DNA of 64,000 bases from positions 1 to 64,000 of the forward strand of contig CACMIP010000004.1 of the NCBI GenBank assembly GCA_902613795.1. Reading direction: 5' to 3'. The position numbers were made by a program, and so were the translations under genes. Within the stretch, counting starts at the first letter, position 1; every line of letters begins with the position of its first letter. Below, piece after piece: positions 18,616-30,319 of the stretch. A model generated the notes under the pieces. That model made no database searches. It was not told where the DNA came from and saw only the letters and a program-made list of their open reading frames with translations. The DNA is from an uncultured OCS116 cluster bacterium (GTDB taxonomy: Bacteria; Pseudomonadota; Alphaproteobacteria; Rhizobiales; TMED25).

Positions 18616-19764
18616 TTAGTCTGCTAAACTTGATATTATACTATCGCAAACAAGCGATCCTTTTTTCGTTACTTTTATATTTTCTTCCGTTTTACTTCTG
18701 CTCAAATAGCCATTTGATATGAGTAAATTTATATTATCCATATTCAATTTACCACCTAACTTTTCAAACTTATTGATGTTCAAGCCAGCCCTTGTTCGCA
18801 TCGACATTACAATATATTCGTCTTGGTTTTCTTCATCCGTTAGAACACTGTTTTCGATCATAGAATGCCCATAGTTTCTTATCCGCTGACCCCAATTGTA
18901 TGGATCATATTCGTTGATTAGAGACCTTCTTTTTTTATTTTTCTCTCTTACTCGTGAGTGAGCACCCGGACCAATGCCAATCCATTCGCCGCAACTCCAG
19001 TAATTTAAATTGTGCTTGCACTCAAACCCTCTCTTTGAAAAATTTGATATTTCATATTTTTTCAGAGAGAATTTATGACAAATCTCCTCAGTAATTTGAT
19101 ATAGCTCATTCGAAAGTGACTCATTCGGTAAATTAATTTTTCCAGATTTATATAACTTCTCATATATAGTATTCGGTTCAATTGTTAGCTGGTATAGAGA
19201 CAAGTGCTGTGTTTGTAGAGAGAGGGCTCTCTCCAATTCCAATTTCCATGCCTTTTCATTCTGACCAGGTCGCGCGTAGATTAAGTCTATAGAAACTGAC
19301 TCAAAGTATTTTTGCGCAATACCAATTGCCTCAATTGCCAGCTCAGCTGTATGAGTTCTGCCAAGATTTTTTAAATCATCGTTATCTAATGATTGAACAC
19401 CAATTGATATTCTATTTATGCCAGTGTTTGAGTAATCTCTGAATTTTTGTAACTCCACACTAGTAGGATTAGCTTCCATCGTGATTTCAGTATCATTCTC
19501 AATATTGCATAGGCCAGATAAATGAGTTAAAATTCTCTCAATAATACTAGGATCCATTAAGGATGGTGTTCCTCCTCCAAAAAAAATAGATGAAATTTTT
19601 TTGTTATCTATGTATTTACTATGATAATCTATTTCTGTTTTTATGAGTTCTAGGAACTCTTCTTGATCAATTTTTTTATCTGCTACATGACTGTTGAAAT
19701 CACAATATGGACACTTAGACAGACAATAGGGCCAATGGATATAAATACTTAATTCGGACATCAT
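18616..19764 (-). CDS. hemW: HemW-like radical-SAM heme chaperone
   Basis: Related to oxygen-independent coproporphyrinogen oxidase HemN but in the HemW branch, which inserts heme into proteins. The radical-SAM motif CLSKCPYC is near residue 13; FFGGGTPSLM is near 64 and the GPGAHSRV segment near 270. At 382 residues it is shorter than HemN. It lies directly after rdgB, whose TGA is followed immediately by ATGATG; either ATG could be used. The hemW-rdgB-rph order is common in alphaproteobacteria. Confidence 0.92.
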   Translation of the reverse strand: MMSELSIYIHWPYCLSKCPYCDFNSHVADKKIDQEEFLELIKTEIDYHSKYIDNKKISSIFFGGGTPSLMDPSIIERILTHLSGLCNIENDTEITMEANPTSVELQKFRDYSNTGINRISIGVQSLDNDDLKNLGRTHTAELAIEAIGIAQKYFESVSIDLIYARPGQNEKAWKLELERALSLQTQHLSLYQLTIEPNTIYEKLYKSGKINLPNESLSNELYQITEEICHKFSLKKYEISNFSKRGFECKHNLNYWSCGEWIGIGPGAHSRVREKNKKRRSLINEYDPYNWGQRIRNYGHSMIENSVLTDEENQDEYIVMSMRTRAGLNINKFEKLGGKLNMDNINLLISNGYLSRSKTEENIKVTKKGSLVCDSIISSLAD

Positions 19765-20400
19765 TCATTTCTTTTCCTGAGATAAATAACTAACAAATTT
19801 TGCAAAAGCTTTTGCTCGATGAGATAATCCAATTTTTTTTGGTGTCCATGAGTGTTTCTCACCCGATGTTATTTCGCCAAATGTTTTGTTCATATTAAGT
19901 GGCTCGAATATTGCATCATAACCAAAACCATATTTACCACGCGGTGGCCAAACTACTCGTCCTTCAACTTTGCCCACGAAAAAAAAATATTCGCCATTTG
20001 GATAAAAAAGACATAATGCACACACAAATCTTGCTGTTCTTTCTGCAATTGGTATTTTTTTTTCATCCAATAATCTTGTAACTTCACGCATTGCAAAGTC
20101 AAAGTCTTTATTTGGCCCCGCCCATCTTGCAGAGTATATACCCGGCTGTTTATCCAATGCATCAATTTCAATACCAGAGTCATCGGATAAAGAAATTAGA
20201 TTGGATAAATCAGATGCAGATTTTGCTTTAATTAGCGCGTTCTCCTCGAATGTTTGACCATCTTCAACTGGTTCGGGCAGTTTTAATTCTTTAGATGAGG
20301 ATATATCTATTTTTAATAATCCTAGAAGTTCACGAAATTCAGATATTTTGCCTTCATTATGACTGGCAATCAGCAGTTTATCTTGACGCAGATCATACAT
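19765..20400 (-). CDS. rdgB: dITP/XTP pyrophosphatase RdgB (Ham1 family)
   Basis: Removes non-canonical purine nucleotides such as dITP and XTP. The N-terminal nucleotide-binding segment ASHNEGKISEFRELL, the catalytic region SLSDDSGIEIDALD near residue 70 and GKYGFGYDAIFEP near 155 are all present. Length 211. It follows rph by 2 bases. Confidence 0.96.
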   Translation of the reverse strand: MYDLRQDKLLIASHNEGKISEFRELLGLLKIDISSSKELKLPEPVEDGQTFEENALIKAKSASDLSNLISLSDDSGIEIDALDKQPGIYSARWAGPNKDFDFAMREVTRLLDEKKIPIAERTARFVCALCLFYPNGEYFFFVGKVEGRVVWPPRGKYGFGYDAIFEPLNMNKTFGEITSGEKHSWTPKKIGLSHRAKAFAKFVSYLSQEKK

Positions 20401-20402
20401 TT

Positions 20403-21116
20403 TTACGTAATTGCCTTTTTCTGAGCTTCAAAAACTTTCTGAGAATTTAATCTGACCAAATCCAACATATTATTTAAATCTTCAACTTTGAAAGTTTGCT
20501 CTTCACCAGTTGACTGAACTTCAATTAACTCAAAATCACTTGTGAATACAAAATTTGCATCTACTTCAGCTGCTGAGTCTTCTTCATAATCCAGATCAAT
20601 AAGCACCTCGCCATTCAAAATACCGCAAGATATAGCCGCAATTTGTTTTTTTATTGGGCTACTATTTATCATTCCGTGTCTCATCATCTTTTCTGCACAA
20701 AATTTTAATGATAGCCAAGCACCTGTTATAGATGCTGTTCTTGTGCCCCCATCAGCTTCTATGACATCACAATCAATAATAATCTGTTTTTCAGGAATTC
20801 TCTCTAAATCCGTGCAAGCCCTCAGGCTTCTTCCAATAAGCCTTTGGATCTCTTGGGTACGCCCTGTTTGCTTACCTGATTTTGATTCTCTGGGCATTCT
20901 CTGATTTGTTGATCTTGGCAGCATGCCATATTCAGCTGTGATCCACCCCTTTCCTGAATTTTTTAGCCAAAATGGAACTCTGTTATCAATTGAAGCTGTG
21001 CATATAACCCGCGTCTTACCGATCTCAATCATACAGGAGCCGTCAGCATTTTCAATTACACCTGGCGTTATTTTTATTGGGCGAATTGCCGTTGATTCCC
21101 TCTTATTTTCTCTCAT
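20403..21116 (-). CDS. rph: Ribonuclease PH
   Basis: A phosphorolytic 3'-5' exoribonuclease that trims tRNA 3' ends. Typical segments are GKTRVICTASI near residue 28, GWITAEYGMLPRST near 57, the ADGGTRTASITGAWLSL region near 125 and LDYEEDSAAEVDANFV near 178. Length 237. It is transcribed away from hrcA, with an 87-base gap between the starts. Confidence 0.97.
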   Translation of the reverse strand: MRENKRESTAIRPIKITPGVIENADGSCMIEIGKTRVICTASIDNRVPFWLKNSGKGWITAEYGMLPRSTNQRMPRESKSGKQTGRTQEIQRLIGRSLRACTDLERIPEKQIIIDCDVIEADGGTRTASITGAWLSLKFCAEKMMRHGMINSSPIKKQIAAISCGILNGEVLIDLDYEEDSAAEVDANFVFTSDFELIEVQSTGEEQTFKVEDLNNMLDLVRLNSQKVFEAQKKAIT

Positions 21117-21203
21117 TTATATCTCTTGATTTTATGTTATTTTTTTTTACTAATATAAGGTATAAAAATGAAGAATTAAAATAGAAAAAGAATAACGAGG
21201 GAA

Positions 21204-22265
21204 ATGACTATTAAAAAATCCGATCTATTTCATCTCGACGATAGGTCGCGAGAAATATTTAAGAGAATTGTTGAAGAGTATTTGGCTAAGGGTTTTCCAA
21301 TTGGATCTAGAACAGTATCACAAATGGACAGAATAAATTTATCCGCTGCCTCTATTAGAAACGTTATGCATGACTTAGAGTCTTTGGGTCTTATATATTC
21401 GCCTCATACAAGTTCGGGAAGGATACCAACGGAGGGGGGCCTTAGATTATTTGTTGACGCAATGTTGGAGATTGGCAATCTCACCGACACAGATCAAGCT
21501 GCGATGAAAGAGCAGGCCATGACAAACAATATGACATTAGAAGACGCATTGAGTAAGGCGAGTGAAATGTTATCAGGTTTGACAAATTGCACGGGAGTTG
21601 TCTCGGTGAATAAAGATGTAAAATATGTCAAGCACATCGAATTTGTTTCCCTCGATAAAACAAAAATTCTTGTTATCCTAGTAGATGAGGATGGTAAAGT
21701 TGAAAACAGAATTATAAATAATTCAGAGGGAATTACAGTATCCAGCTTGGCATCTGCGAGTAACTATCTTAATCATCACATGAGGGGCCTTACCTTGAAT
21801 GAGGCTGTCAAGAGAATAGAGTCCGATTTCATTCATAAGAAAAATGAGCTAGATAAGGAAACTACGGATTTATTGACCCAAGGTCTAGCAACATGGAGTA
21901 ATTCAAATTATAACAAAGATGATAAGATCTTAATCGTCAAAGGTGCATCGAAGTTAATCTCAAATATTGAGGCTAGTGATGATCTTGAAAAGGTTAGGCA
22001 TCTCTTTCAAGATTTAGAAAATAAGCAAGAAATCATGGAATTACTTGGAATGGCAGAAAAGGCTGAGGGGGTGAGAATTTTTATTGGATCTGAAAACAAA
22101 TTATTCTCATTGTCAGGTTCGTCTATGATAGTCACACCATATGAAAATGAAAAAAAGCAGGTAATTGGGGTACTTGGAGTAATTGGTCCAACGAGAATGA
22201 ATTATGGTAAAATAATACCAATGGTGAATTATACTGCAGAGCTTATGAAGAAGATTTTAGGTTAA
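21204..22265 (+). CDS. hrcA: Heat-inducible transcription repressor HrcA
   Basis: Repressor of chaperone genes that normally binds CIRCE elements. The N-terminal winged helix includes REIFKRIVEEYLAKGFPIGSRTVSQM and SAASIRNVMHDLESLGLI, and the C-terminal GAF-like domain ends IGVLGVIGPTRMNYGKIIPMVNYTAELM, typical of HrcA. A GAGGG ribosome binding site precedes the ATG. I found no CIRCE repeat (TTAGCACTC-N9-GAGTGCTAA) upstream of it or of grpE, so its operators are probably elsewhere, such as before groESL. Confidence 0.95.
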   Translation: MTIKKSDLFHLDDRSREIFKRIVEEYLAKGFPIGSRTVSQMDRINLSAASIRNVMHDLESLGLIYSPHTSSGRIPTEGGLRLFVDAMLEIGNLTDTDQAAMKEQAMTNNMTLEDALSKASEMLSGLTNCTGVVSVNKDVKYVKHIEFVSLDKTKILVILVDEDGKVENRIINNSEGITVSSLASASNYLNHHMRGLTLNEAVKRIESDFIHKKNELDKETTDLLTQGLATWSNSNYNKDDKILIVKGASKLISNIEASDDLEKVRHLFQDLENKQEIMELLGMAEKAEGVRIFIGSENKLFSLSGSSMIVTPYENEKKQVIGVLGVIGPTRMNYGKIIPMVNYTAELMKKILG

Positions 22266-22275
22266 ATTTGTGATA

Positions 22276-22304
22276 TTGAAAATAATAAGATCAATAGTTA
22301 TTAT
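22276..22304 (+). promoter_or_regulatory. Predicted sigma70-type promoter for grpE
   Basis: TTGAAA, a 17-base spacer and TATTAT lie in the 71-base gap between hrcA and grpE, each hexamer two or fewer mismatches from consensus. It would start transcription about 25 bases before the grpE ATG. AT-rich DNA makes such matches common by chance, which limits confidence. Confidence 0.45.
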
Positions 22305-22336
22305 GAATTTAAATAATTTAAAAGATTGGCAAGTCA

Positions 22337-22933
22337 ATGAAAGATAAAAAGGATAAACAAAAAGAACCAGAAGTACATGAGGATATTAAGAACCTTATGG
22401 AGGACTCTACATTAGTTAACCAGTCAGACCTTGAGGACGGGGCCCCCATGAATGAGGCGACAAAGGATGAGCCTGATTTAACTGAAATGCTAGAAGAGGC
22501 AAACGACCGAATTTTAAGAATGGCCGCTGAGATGGAAAATTATAGAAAAAGAAGTCTCAAGGAAAAAGAAGATGCAATTAAGTATTCAAATACAAAATTT
22601 GCTCGGGATATAGTTACCGTTGCTGATGATCTAGAAAGAGCACTGGATAGCATCAAGGACATCAACCTCGATAATAATGAAACAACTAAAACCTTGTCTG
22701 AAGGGGTACAATTAACAATGAGGTCGCTCACCCAGATACTCGAGAGAAATGGTATTGAGAGATTTGACCCTACTGGTGAAAAATTTGACCCTACTTTACA
22801 TGAAGCAATGTTTGAAGTTCCTGACACGGAAAAAGAGTCCGGAATAGTTGTTCACCTAGTAGAACCAGGCTATCGTATAAACGAAAGAATTCTTAGACCT
22901 GCAAGAGTTGGCGTCAGTAAGTCAAATAAATAA
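22337..22933 (+). CDS. grpE: Nucleotide exchange factor GrpE
   Basis: Co-chaperone that releases ADP from DnaK. An acidic N-terminal tail is followed by a long coiled coil (RILRMAAEMENYRKRSLKEKEDA near residue 57) and the C-terminal beta domain with GEKFDPTLHEAMFEVP near residue 147 and EPGYRINERILRPARVGVSK at the end. Length 198. It follows hrcA, the usual pairing. The ribosome binding site is weak. Confidence 0.96.
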   Translation: MKDKKDKQKEPEVHEDIKNLMEDSTLVNQSDLEDGAPMNEATKDEPDLTEMLEEANDRILRMAAEMENYRKRSLKEKEDAIKYSNTKFARDIVTVADDLERALDSIKDINLDNNETTKTLSEGVQLTMRSLTQILERNGIERFDPTGEKFDPTLHEAMFEVPDTEKESGIVVHLVEPGYRINERILRPARVGVSKSNK

Positions 22934-22968
22934 TTTAAACATCTTAATCTGGCTATAATATAAAATTT

Positions 22969-24135
22969 ATGGATAAAGTAGAAAAAACAGCTTCAAGTTT
23001 TGTTGACATTAGCAAGTTGAACCTGACAGATTTTCGAAATCATAGTTTTACATCAATAGAAACTGATAAAAAATTTGTTGCCTTCGTTGGAAGAAATGGG
23101 TCGGGAAAAACAAACGTTATTGAGGCTGTTTCAATGTTTTCCTCTGGTAAAGGTCTAAGAGGAGCCCAATTATCTGAGCAATCAAACATCAAGGGGAATG
23201 GTGGTTGGTCAATATTTATGGAGGTAAAAACAGCTAAGGGAATAACAAAATTAGGAACAGGCATAGGCAGTTCACAAATGATGGAAGGTAAAGCTAGGCA
23301 GTGCCGTGTGGACGGGAAATTTCTAAAAAGCTCTCGTGAATTTACCGATTATATTGGGATTATCTGGCTTACACCCCAAATGGACAGACTTTTTATTGGG
23401 CAAAGAACAGACAGGAGGAAATTCTTTGATAAGTTAGTTTGTTTAATCGAACCAAGCCATGAGAAAAATATTAAAGATTATGATCGACTAATCATGCAAA
23501 GAAATAGGGTTCTGGTGGACATGGATGATAAGAAAAGTTGGCTTGATAAAATAGAGAAACAGATATCAAAAATTGCTGCAAACATACTTATATCACGCCA
23601 AATTGCAACAAATAGACTAAACAAAATTATGGATGCAGAAGTAAAAAATAACTTATTTCCATCGGCGAAGATTGTTATGAGAGATGAGCTTGGTGATATA
23701 AATACAGTATCATCAATGATAGAAATAGAAGCGCAGCTTCAAAAATTATTTTTTCAATCCCGCATAAAAGATCGAGACACTTTTAGAACTAACGTCGGCC
23801 CTCACAGAACTGATTTCACGCTTTATTATAATAAGAATGATATGTACGCTGAGAACTGTTCGACTGGAGAACAAAAAAATCTTCTTGTTTCAGTGATTTT
23901 GGCTGAAGCAAGAGTATATCAAGAAATAAATAATGGCATATCACCGATACTTTTATTAGATGAGATTACTGCCCATATGGATAATGAACGAGTTTCAAAT
24001 TTATTTGAGCAGATCGGGGAGATTGGTTCACAGACTTGGTTAACAGGTACATCAGAACATTTGTTTGACTATATAAGTGATAAAACAGACATATTTAATA
24101 TTAATAATGGAAAACTGGATCACAATGGGGTCTAA
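22969..24135 (+). CDS. recF: DNA replication and repair protein RecF
   Basis: SMC-like ATPase that helps load RecA at gaps. It starts with ISKLNLTDFRNHSF, has Walker A GRNGSGKTNVIEAV near residue 42, the signature STGEQKNLLVSVILAEA near residue 300 and Walker B ILLLDEITAHMD near 325. Length 388. Normally recF follows dnaN; here it follows grpE by 35 bases and precedes gyrB. Confidence 0.95.
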   Translation: MDKVEKTASSFVDISKLNLTDFRNHSFTSIETDKKFVAFVGRNGSGKTNVIEAVSMFSSGKGLRGAQLSEQSNIKGNGGWSIFMEVKTAKGITKLGTGIGSSQMMEGKARQCRVDGKFLKSSREFTDYIGIIWLTPQMDRLFIGQRTDRRKFFDKLVCLIEPSHEKNIKDYDRLIMQRNRVLVDMDDKKSWLDKIEKQISKIAANILISRQIATNRLNKIMDAEVKNNLFPSAKIVMRDELGDINTVSSMIEIEAQLQKLFFQSRIKDRDTFRTNVGPHRTDFTLYYNKNDMYAENCSTGEQKNLLVSVILAEARVYQEINNGISPILLLDEITAHMDNERVSNLFEQIGEIGSQTWLTGTSEHLFDYISDKTDIFNINNGKLDHNGV

Positions 24136-24147
24136 TCGATTAAAAAC

Positions 24148-24176
24148 TTGCAGAATCAGGTTTTTTTTTATCTAAT
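24148..24176 (+). promoter_or_regulatory. Possible sigma70-type promoter for gyrB
   Basis: TTGCAG, a 17-base spacer and TCTAAT lie in the 73-base recF-gyrB gap, about 30 bases before the gyrB ATG. The -10 box has a mismatch at its usually conserved second base, so this is a modest match. Confidence 0.3.
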
Positions 24177-24187
24177 ATAAACATTGA

Positions 24188-26644
<2,457 letters not shown>

Positions 26645-26660
26645 TTATTAACCAATCAAC

Positions 26661-27854
26661 TTACAGTTGAATATATCCCATCTTGAAACTGTGCATTCTA
26701 ACCGACTTATCTTTTTGTATATGAACTAACTCTCCAGTCTGAATACCAGCTTTATGGTCATTCGTAATGACATTGGGCTGTATAACAACCGTCATATTTT
26801 CTTTAAATTTGAATTCCTCATAACTACTTGCCGGACGGCTTTTTGTTCCGAGTACTGGGTCTAAATAGCCACCCCCATAACCATGAATTAAGTCATCCCA
26901 AATTGAAAAACTACCATCTTCAATTTTTGATGAGACTGCATTAATTTCTTCAATTGTAGTCCCATCTTTCAGAATTGAAAAAATTGTACTGAAGACCTCA
27001 TCGCCTACAGCGTGTAACTCACTATATAGTGGAGTCATTTTCTTAAAGCCGATAGTTCTGAGTACTTGTCCAGGATAATTCCAAAAGTGGGAGCTTATCT
27101 CAGTCGTTATTATATCATTTTCTGTAATATTTTTATTTGATGTATATTGATAAGGAACACAATTTTCTGGACTATCCATATCGGTAATTCCAAAGAAATT
27201 GATTATTTTGTGACCTCCATGCTTTAAATAACCGCACTGCGTTATCTGAGACATCTCGTGTTCATTGAGGCCCGGCTTTATGTTTGAGACAATATTATTT
27301 ATACCCTCGTCTGTGAGTGCAGAAGCAATTTTCATCCAAGATATTTCCTCATTACTTTTTATTGACCTCATCAAATTATAGTCTTTGGAGATATCAATGA
27401 TTCTTATATTTTTTTGCTGAAGCTGGGCTATATAGCTGTATGGTAATCTCCCAATTATTCCTATAGTATCATTTTGACCGAGGTCATTTATCATTTCAGG
27501 TAATATTTTATTTGCGAGTTGTCTTTGCCCCCAAAATAGTTTTGTTCTATTATTGATAAGCTTCTCAGCCATTGGGAGGTGATTGTAATGTTCTACGTAC
27601 AAATTTAAATTTTCATTTTCTCTAATCTCAACAAGAGCTTCTTGTGTTGTATGCCATCCAGTAAAATATTGTACAGCATTACCTGAGCCAAGTGCTTCAT
27701 ATATGATAACTTTATCTAATTTTTTTTGTTTGATGACAGTCTCAATAAGGGAAAATCTTCTTTGATATTCTGCCTCACTAAAAACAGGGTATTTCTCATT
27801 TAAAATTGCTTTACATGTATCATTAAGATCATTAATGAATTGAGCATTATTCAT
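26661..27854 (-). CDS. M24 (creatinase/aminopeptidase P-like) family protein with altered metal site
   Basis: The C-terminal half has the pita-bread layout of M24 proteins: NDIITTEISSHFWNYPGQVL near residue 235, IHGYGGGYLDP near 325, VVIQPNVIT near 362 and GIQTGELVHI near 376. By alignment from memory to aminopeptidase P, the usual ligands Asp-Asp-His-Glu-Glu appear as Glu, Gln, His, Gln and Gly, so normal two-metal hydrolysis looks unlikely. Similar ligand-poor members exist, and the family also includes lyases and creatinase. The gene follows the SMP-30 gene by 41 bases, probably on the same transcript. Function unknown. Confidence 0.8.
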   Translation of the reverse strand: MNNAQFINDLNDTCKAILNEKYPVFSEAEYQRRFSLIETVIKQKKLDKVIIYEALGSGNAVQYFTGWHTTQEALVEIRENENLNLYVEHYNHLPMAEKLINNRTKLFWGQRQLANKILPEMINDLGQNDTIGIIGRLPYSYIAQLQQKNIRIIDISKDYNLMRSIKSNEEISWMKIASALTDEGINNIVSNIKPGLNEHEMSQITQCGYLKHGGHKIINFFGITDMDSPENCVPYQYTSNKNITENDIITTEISSHFWNYPGQVLRTIGFKKMTPLYSELHAVGDEVFSTIFSILKDGTTIEEINAVSSKIEDGSFSIWDDLIHGYGGGYLDPVLGTKSRPASSYEEFKFKENMTVVIQPNVITNDHKAGIQTGELVHIQKDKSVRMHSFKMGYIQL

Positions 27855-27895
27855 AACTACACCAATATATCCCTATCAATATTTTAAAACTCTAG

Positions 27896-28816
27896 CTAGG
27901 ATAATCCATATAAAAGTTTGCCCGCAACCGGTAATGAAGCCCTCATTATCCTTCCATTCATTGAGTCGGTTATATAGAGCGTTTTTCTATCTGGACCACC
28001 AAATGCCGTATTTGTCATCAAACTATGATTATCCGTATAAATAAGGTGTGTTGGCAGACAATTACTATCAAATCTCCAAACACCAACCCCTAAGTGATTT
28101 ACAATCATTCCGTCTTCGGAATCCATTTCAAGTCCATCTGGTCCAGCATGCCCCCCAGATAACTGTATTGCGACACCGCTTTTGCTCACACTGTTATCTG
28201 CCATTAGAGGCAGTCGCCATATTTGTTGAGACCTTGTAATAGCTACATATACTTGATTTTCGGAATTATTCACCGTTATACCATTTGGGCTAGGTGCGTT
28301 TGTCACAAGTTTATGTAATTCACCACTTGCAGTTAGCCTAAATACCCTACCGGTTGGATCTATTATTCCCGTCTGACCTTGGTCAGTAAAATAAAGATCT
28401 CCGTTTGATGTAAAGTGAAGATCATTTAGGCCTTTAAATCCCTCTGAATACATAGTCTCTATTATTGGCTCAATCGATCCTGAGTTTACGTCTAATTTCA
28501 TTAAGCCTTGTTTATAGCAGGCAATATAAGCGGAGCCATCTTTATGGAATTTTAATCCGTTTGGCCAACCATCATATTCACAAACAATATCCCATTCACC
28601 GTCTGGAGATATCTTAAAAATTCTACCGAAAGGAATATCTGTTACATACAAATTACCCTTTCTGTCAAAAGAGGGGCCTTCAAGAAATTGATTCACTTTT
28701 GCACCTTGTCTATTTGGGTTTGACCATGCCGTTTGTCTTGTATCCCTGTATTTTTCTGGTAGTTCAGTGAATACCTCAGCTTTTATAAGTTCTGGTTGAT
28801 TAAAAGGATTTAGCAT
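27896..28816 (-). CDS. SMP-30/gluconolactonase-like six-bladed propeller protein
   Basis: A beta-propeller of the SMP-30/gluconolactonase/LRE family, which hydrolyses sugar or other lactones using one bound metal. Likely ligands are Glu in FLEGPSFDRKGNLYVTD near residue 46, Asn in SPNGITVN near 187 and Asp in GPDGLEMDSEDG near 230. There is no signal peptide, so it is probably cytoplasmic. Length 306. It shares a strand with the downstream M24 gene and diverges from the CoA-thioester operon. Confidence 0.85.
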   Translation of the reverse strand: MLNPFNQPELIKAEVFTELPEKYRDTRQTAWSNPNRQGAKVNQFLEGPSFDRKGNLYVTDIPFGRIFKISPDGEWDIVCEYDGWPNGLKFHKDGSAYIACYKQGLMKLDVNSGSIEPIIETMYSEGFKGLNDLHFTSNGDLYFTDQGQTGIIDPTGRVFRLTASGELHKLVTNAPSPNGITVNNSENQVYVAITRSQQIWRLPLMADNSVSKSGVAIQLSGGHAGPDGLEMDSEDGMIVNHLGVGVWRFDSNCLPTHLIYTDNHSLMTNTAFGGPDRKTLYITDSMNGRIMRASLPVAGKLLYGLS

Positions 28817-28952
28817 TGAATTTCCTCACAGTAAGTTATCTTGAGTTGAACATATAAAGTACCATATAAAATATTTTTCATTAAACATAGATTTTTTTTT
28901 ATTCATATATTAAATAGTATAGATAATTATTTTTATTTTTTATGTATAAACC

Positions 28953-29390
28953 ATGATTAATGATGATATTGAGATGGATCATTCCAATTTTAGCGTAGAC
29001 CATATTGCACACGCAGTTCCTAATATTGAAGATGCGATAAGTCAATATAAAACAGTTTTTGGCGCTAAAGTATCTGATATCAAAATAATAGAAAAGCAAG
29101 ACATTAAGATTGCGATGGTATCTTTTGCAAATTTAAAGATTGAGCTCATGGAACCCTTGAGTGATAAATCCCCTATTGCTAATTATTTACGAAAAAATCC
29201 AAAAGGTGGATTACACCATTATTGTCTTGCCGTTGGGGATCTCAACCAGGCGTATGGAGACCAAAAAGAAAAGAAAATCAATATATTATCAGAACCAACA
29301 ACAGGTTATCATGGAAGAAATTTATATTTTATTCACCCAAGTGAGGTTTGCGGTGCACTGATTGAGGTTGAAGAGCATGAAAAAGAATGA
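28953..29390 (+). CDS. VOC-superfamily protein, methylmalonyl-CoA epimerase-like
   Basis: A glyoxalase-fold protein most like methylmalonyl-CoA epimerase: VDHIAHAVPNIEDAISQY near residue 14, IELMEPLSDKSPIANYLRKN near 64, GGLHHYCLAVGDL near 88 and a late FIHPSEVCGALIEVEEH segment. Metal ligands are expected to be the two His and the last Glu. The start is either 28953 or the ATG at 28974. It opens an operon of CoA-thioester genes, but no methylmalonyl-CoA mutase is in the window, so the substrate could differ. Confidence 0.8.
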   Translation: MINDDIEMDHSNFSVDHIAHAVPNIEDAISQYKTVFGAKVSDIKIIEKQDIKIAMVSFANLKIELMEPLSDKSPIANYLRKNPKGGLHHYCLAVGDLNQAYGDQKEKKINILSEPTTGYHGRNLYFIHPSEVCGALIEVEEHEKE

Positions 29391-29435
29391 TAATTTTCAT
29401 TTGTCAAAAATTTAATAAAATTAGCAGAGGTAAAA

Positions 29436-30302
29436 ATGTCAAAAGCTGGTGGTGAATATAAAGAAGTATTATTTGAAATTAGAAACAAAGTTGCATGGAT
29501 TTCAATAAATAGACCTGAAGTAAGAAATGCATTCCGTGAGCAGACTCTGGATGAGTTAACTGACGCTGTTCTATCTACACGTAACGATCCATCAATCGTG
29601 TGTGTTGTGATTAATGGGGTCGGTGATAAGGCTTTCTCTGCAGGTGGTGATTTTCATGCAATGATGAGATTAGATTGGATCAACGCAGCGCACTGGAATG
29701 ACCGCATGTTAGCGCTAGCAATGGCTATTAGAGGCCTACCAATACCAGTAGTTGCATCTGTTCATGGCTATTGCATGGGTGGTGGTCACGAGCTTGCACT
29801 ATGGTGTGATTTGGTTATTGCTGCGGATGACGCAATATTTGGCCAAAGCGGTGCGGTAGTAGGGGCTTGTCCTACTGTTGGGGCAACTCAATATCTTCCA
29901 CAACTAATTGGTTCAAGGTTAGCAAAAGAAATGATTTTTATGGCGAGACGATTCACTGCAGAAGAAGCTGTAAGCATCGGATTAATCAATAAAGTGGTTC
30001 CAAAAGATAAGTTAGACGAAGAAACCCAAAAGTGGTGCGAGGGGCTTATTGAGAGAAGTGGTCAGACCATAAGACAGACAAAGAAATCACTCAATCATGA
30101 CTCTGATACATTATATGCAAGTTGGCAGCATGGTATGGAACTTCTCGCTCATGTGTGGGGTTCTGAAGAGTCTCTTGAAGGTATGAATGCATTTCTCGAA
30201 AAAAGGAAACCCGACTTTCAGCAGTTCCGTGAAAGAAGAAAAGAAAATGTTGAGGCATACCTTGATGGACTTGATAATGATGAAAACGAGAGACCTAACT
30301 AG
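29436..30302 (+). CDS. Crotonase-family protein (enoyl-CoA hydratase/MenB-BadI-like)
   Basis: A crotonase-fold enzyme of 288 residues. Visible are INRPEVRNAF near residue 24, the oxyanion-hole segment AFSAGGDFHAM near 66 and GYCMGGGHELAL near 108. The segment FGQSGAVVGACPTVGATQYL near residue 136 recalls MenB and BadI (ring-closing or ring-opening members) more than a plain enoyl-CoA hydratase, which usually has a Glu pair here. GAGG precedes the ATG. The neighbours use CoA thioesters. Confidence 0.82.
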   Translation: MSKAGGEYKEVLFEIRNKVAWISINRPEVRNAFREQTLDELTDAVLSTRNDPSIVCVVINGVGDKAFSAGGDFHAMMRLDWINAAHWNDRMLALAMAIRGLPIPVVASVHGYCMGGGHELALWCDLVIAADDAIFGQSGAVVGACPTVGATQYLPQLIGSRLAKEMIFMARRFTAEEAVSIGLINKVVPKDKLDEETQKWCEGLIERSGQTIRQTKKSLNHDSDTLYASWQHGMELLAHVWGSEESLEGMNAFLEKRKPDFQQFRERRKENVEAYLDGLDNDENERPN

Positions 30303-30319
30303 CGAAAAAAGGACAATTT

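Noticed and set aside
21117-22336. CIRCE operator near hrcA or grpE
   Set aside because: No TTAGCACTC...GAGTGCTAA repeat, or close form, in either gap.
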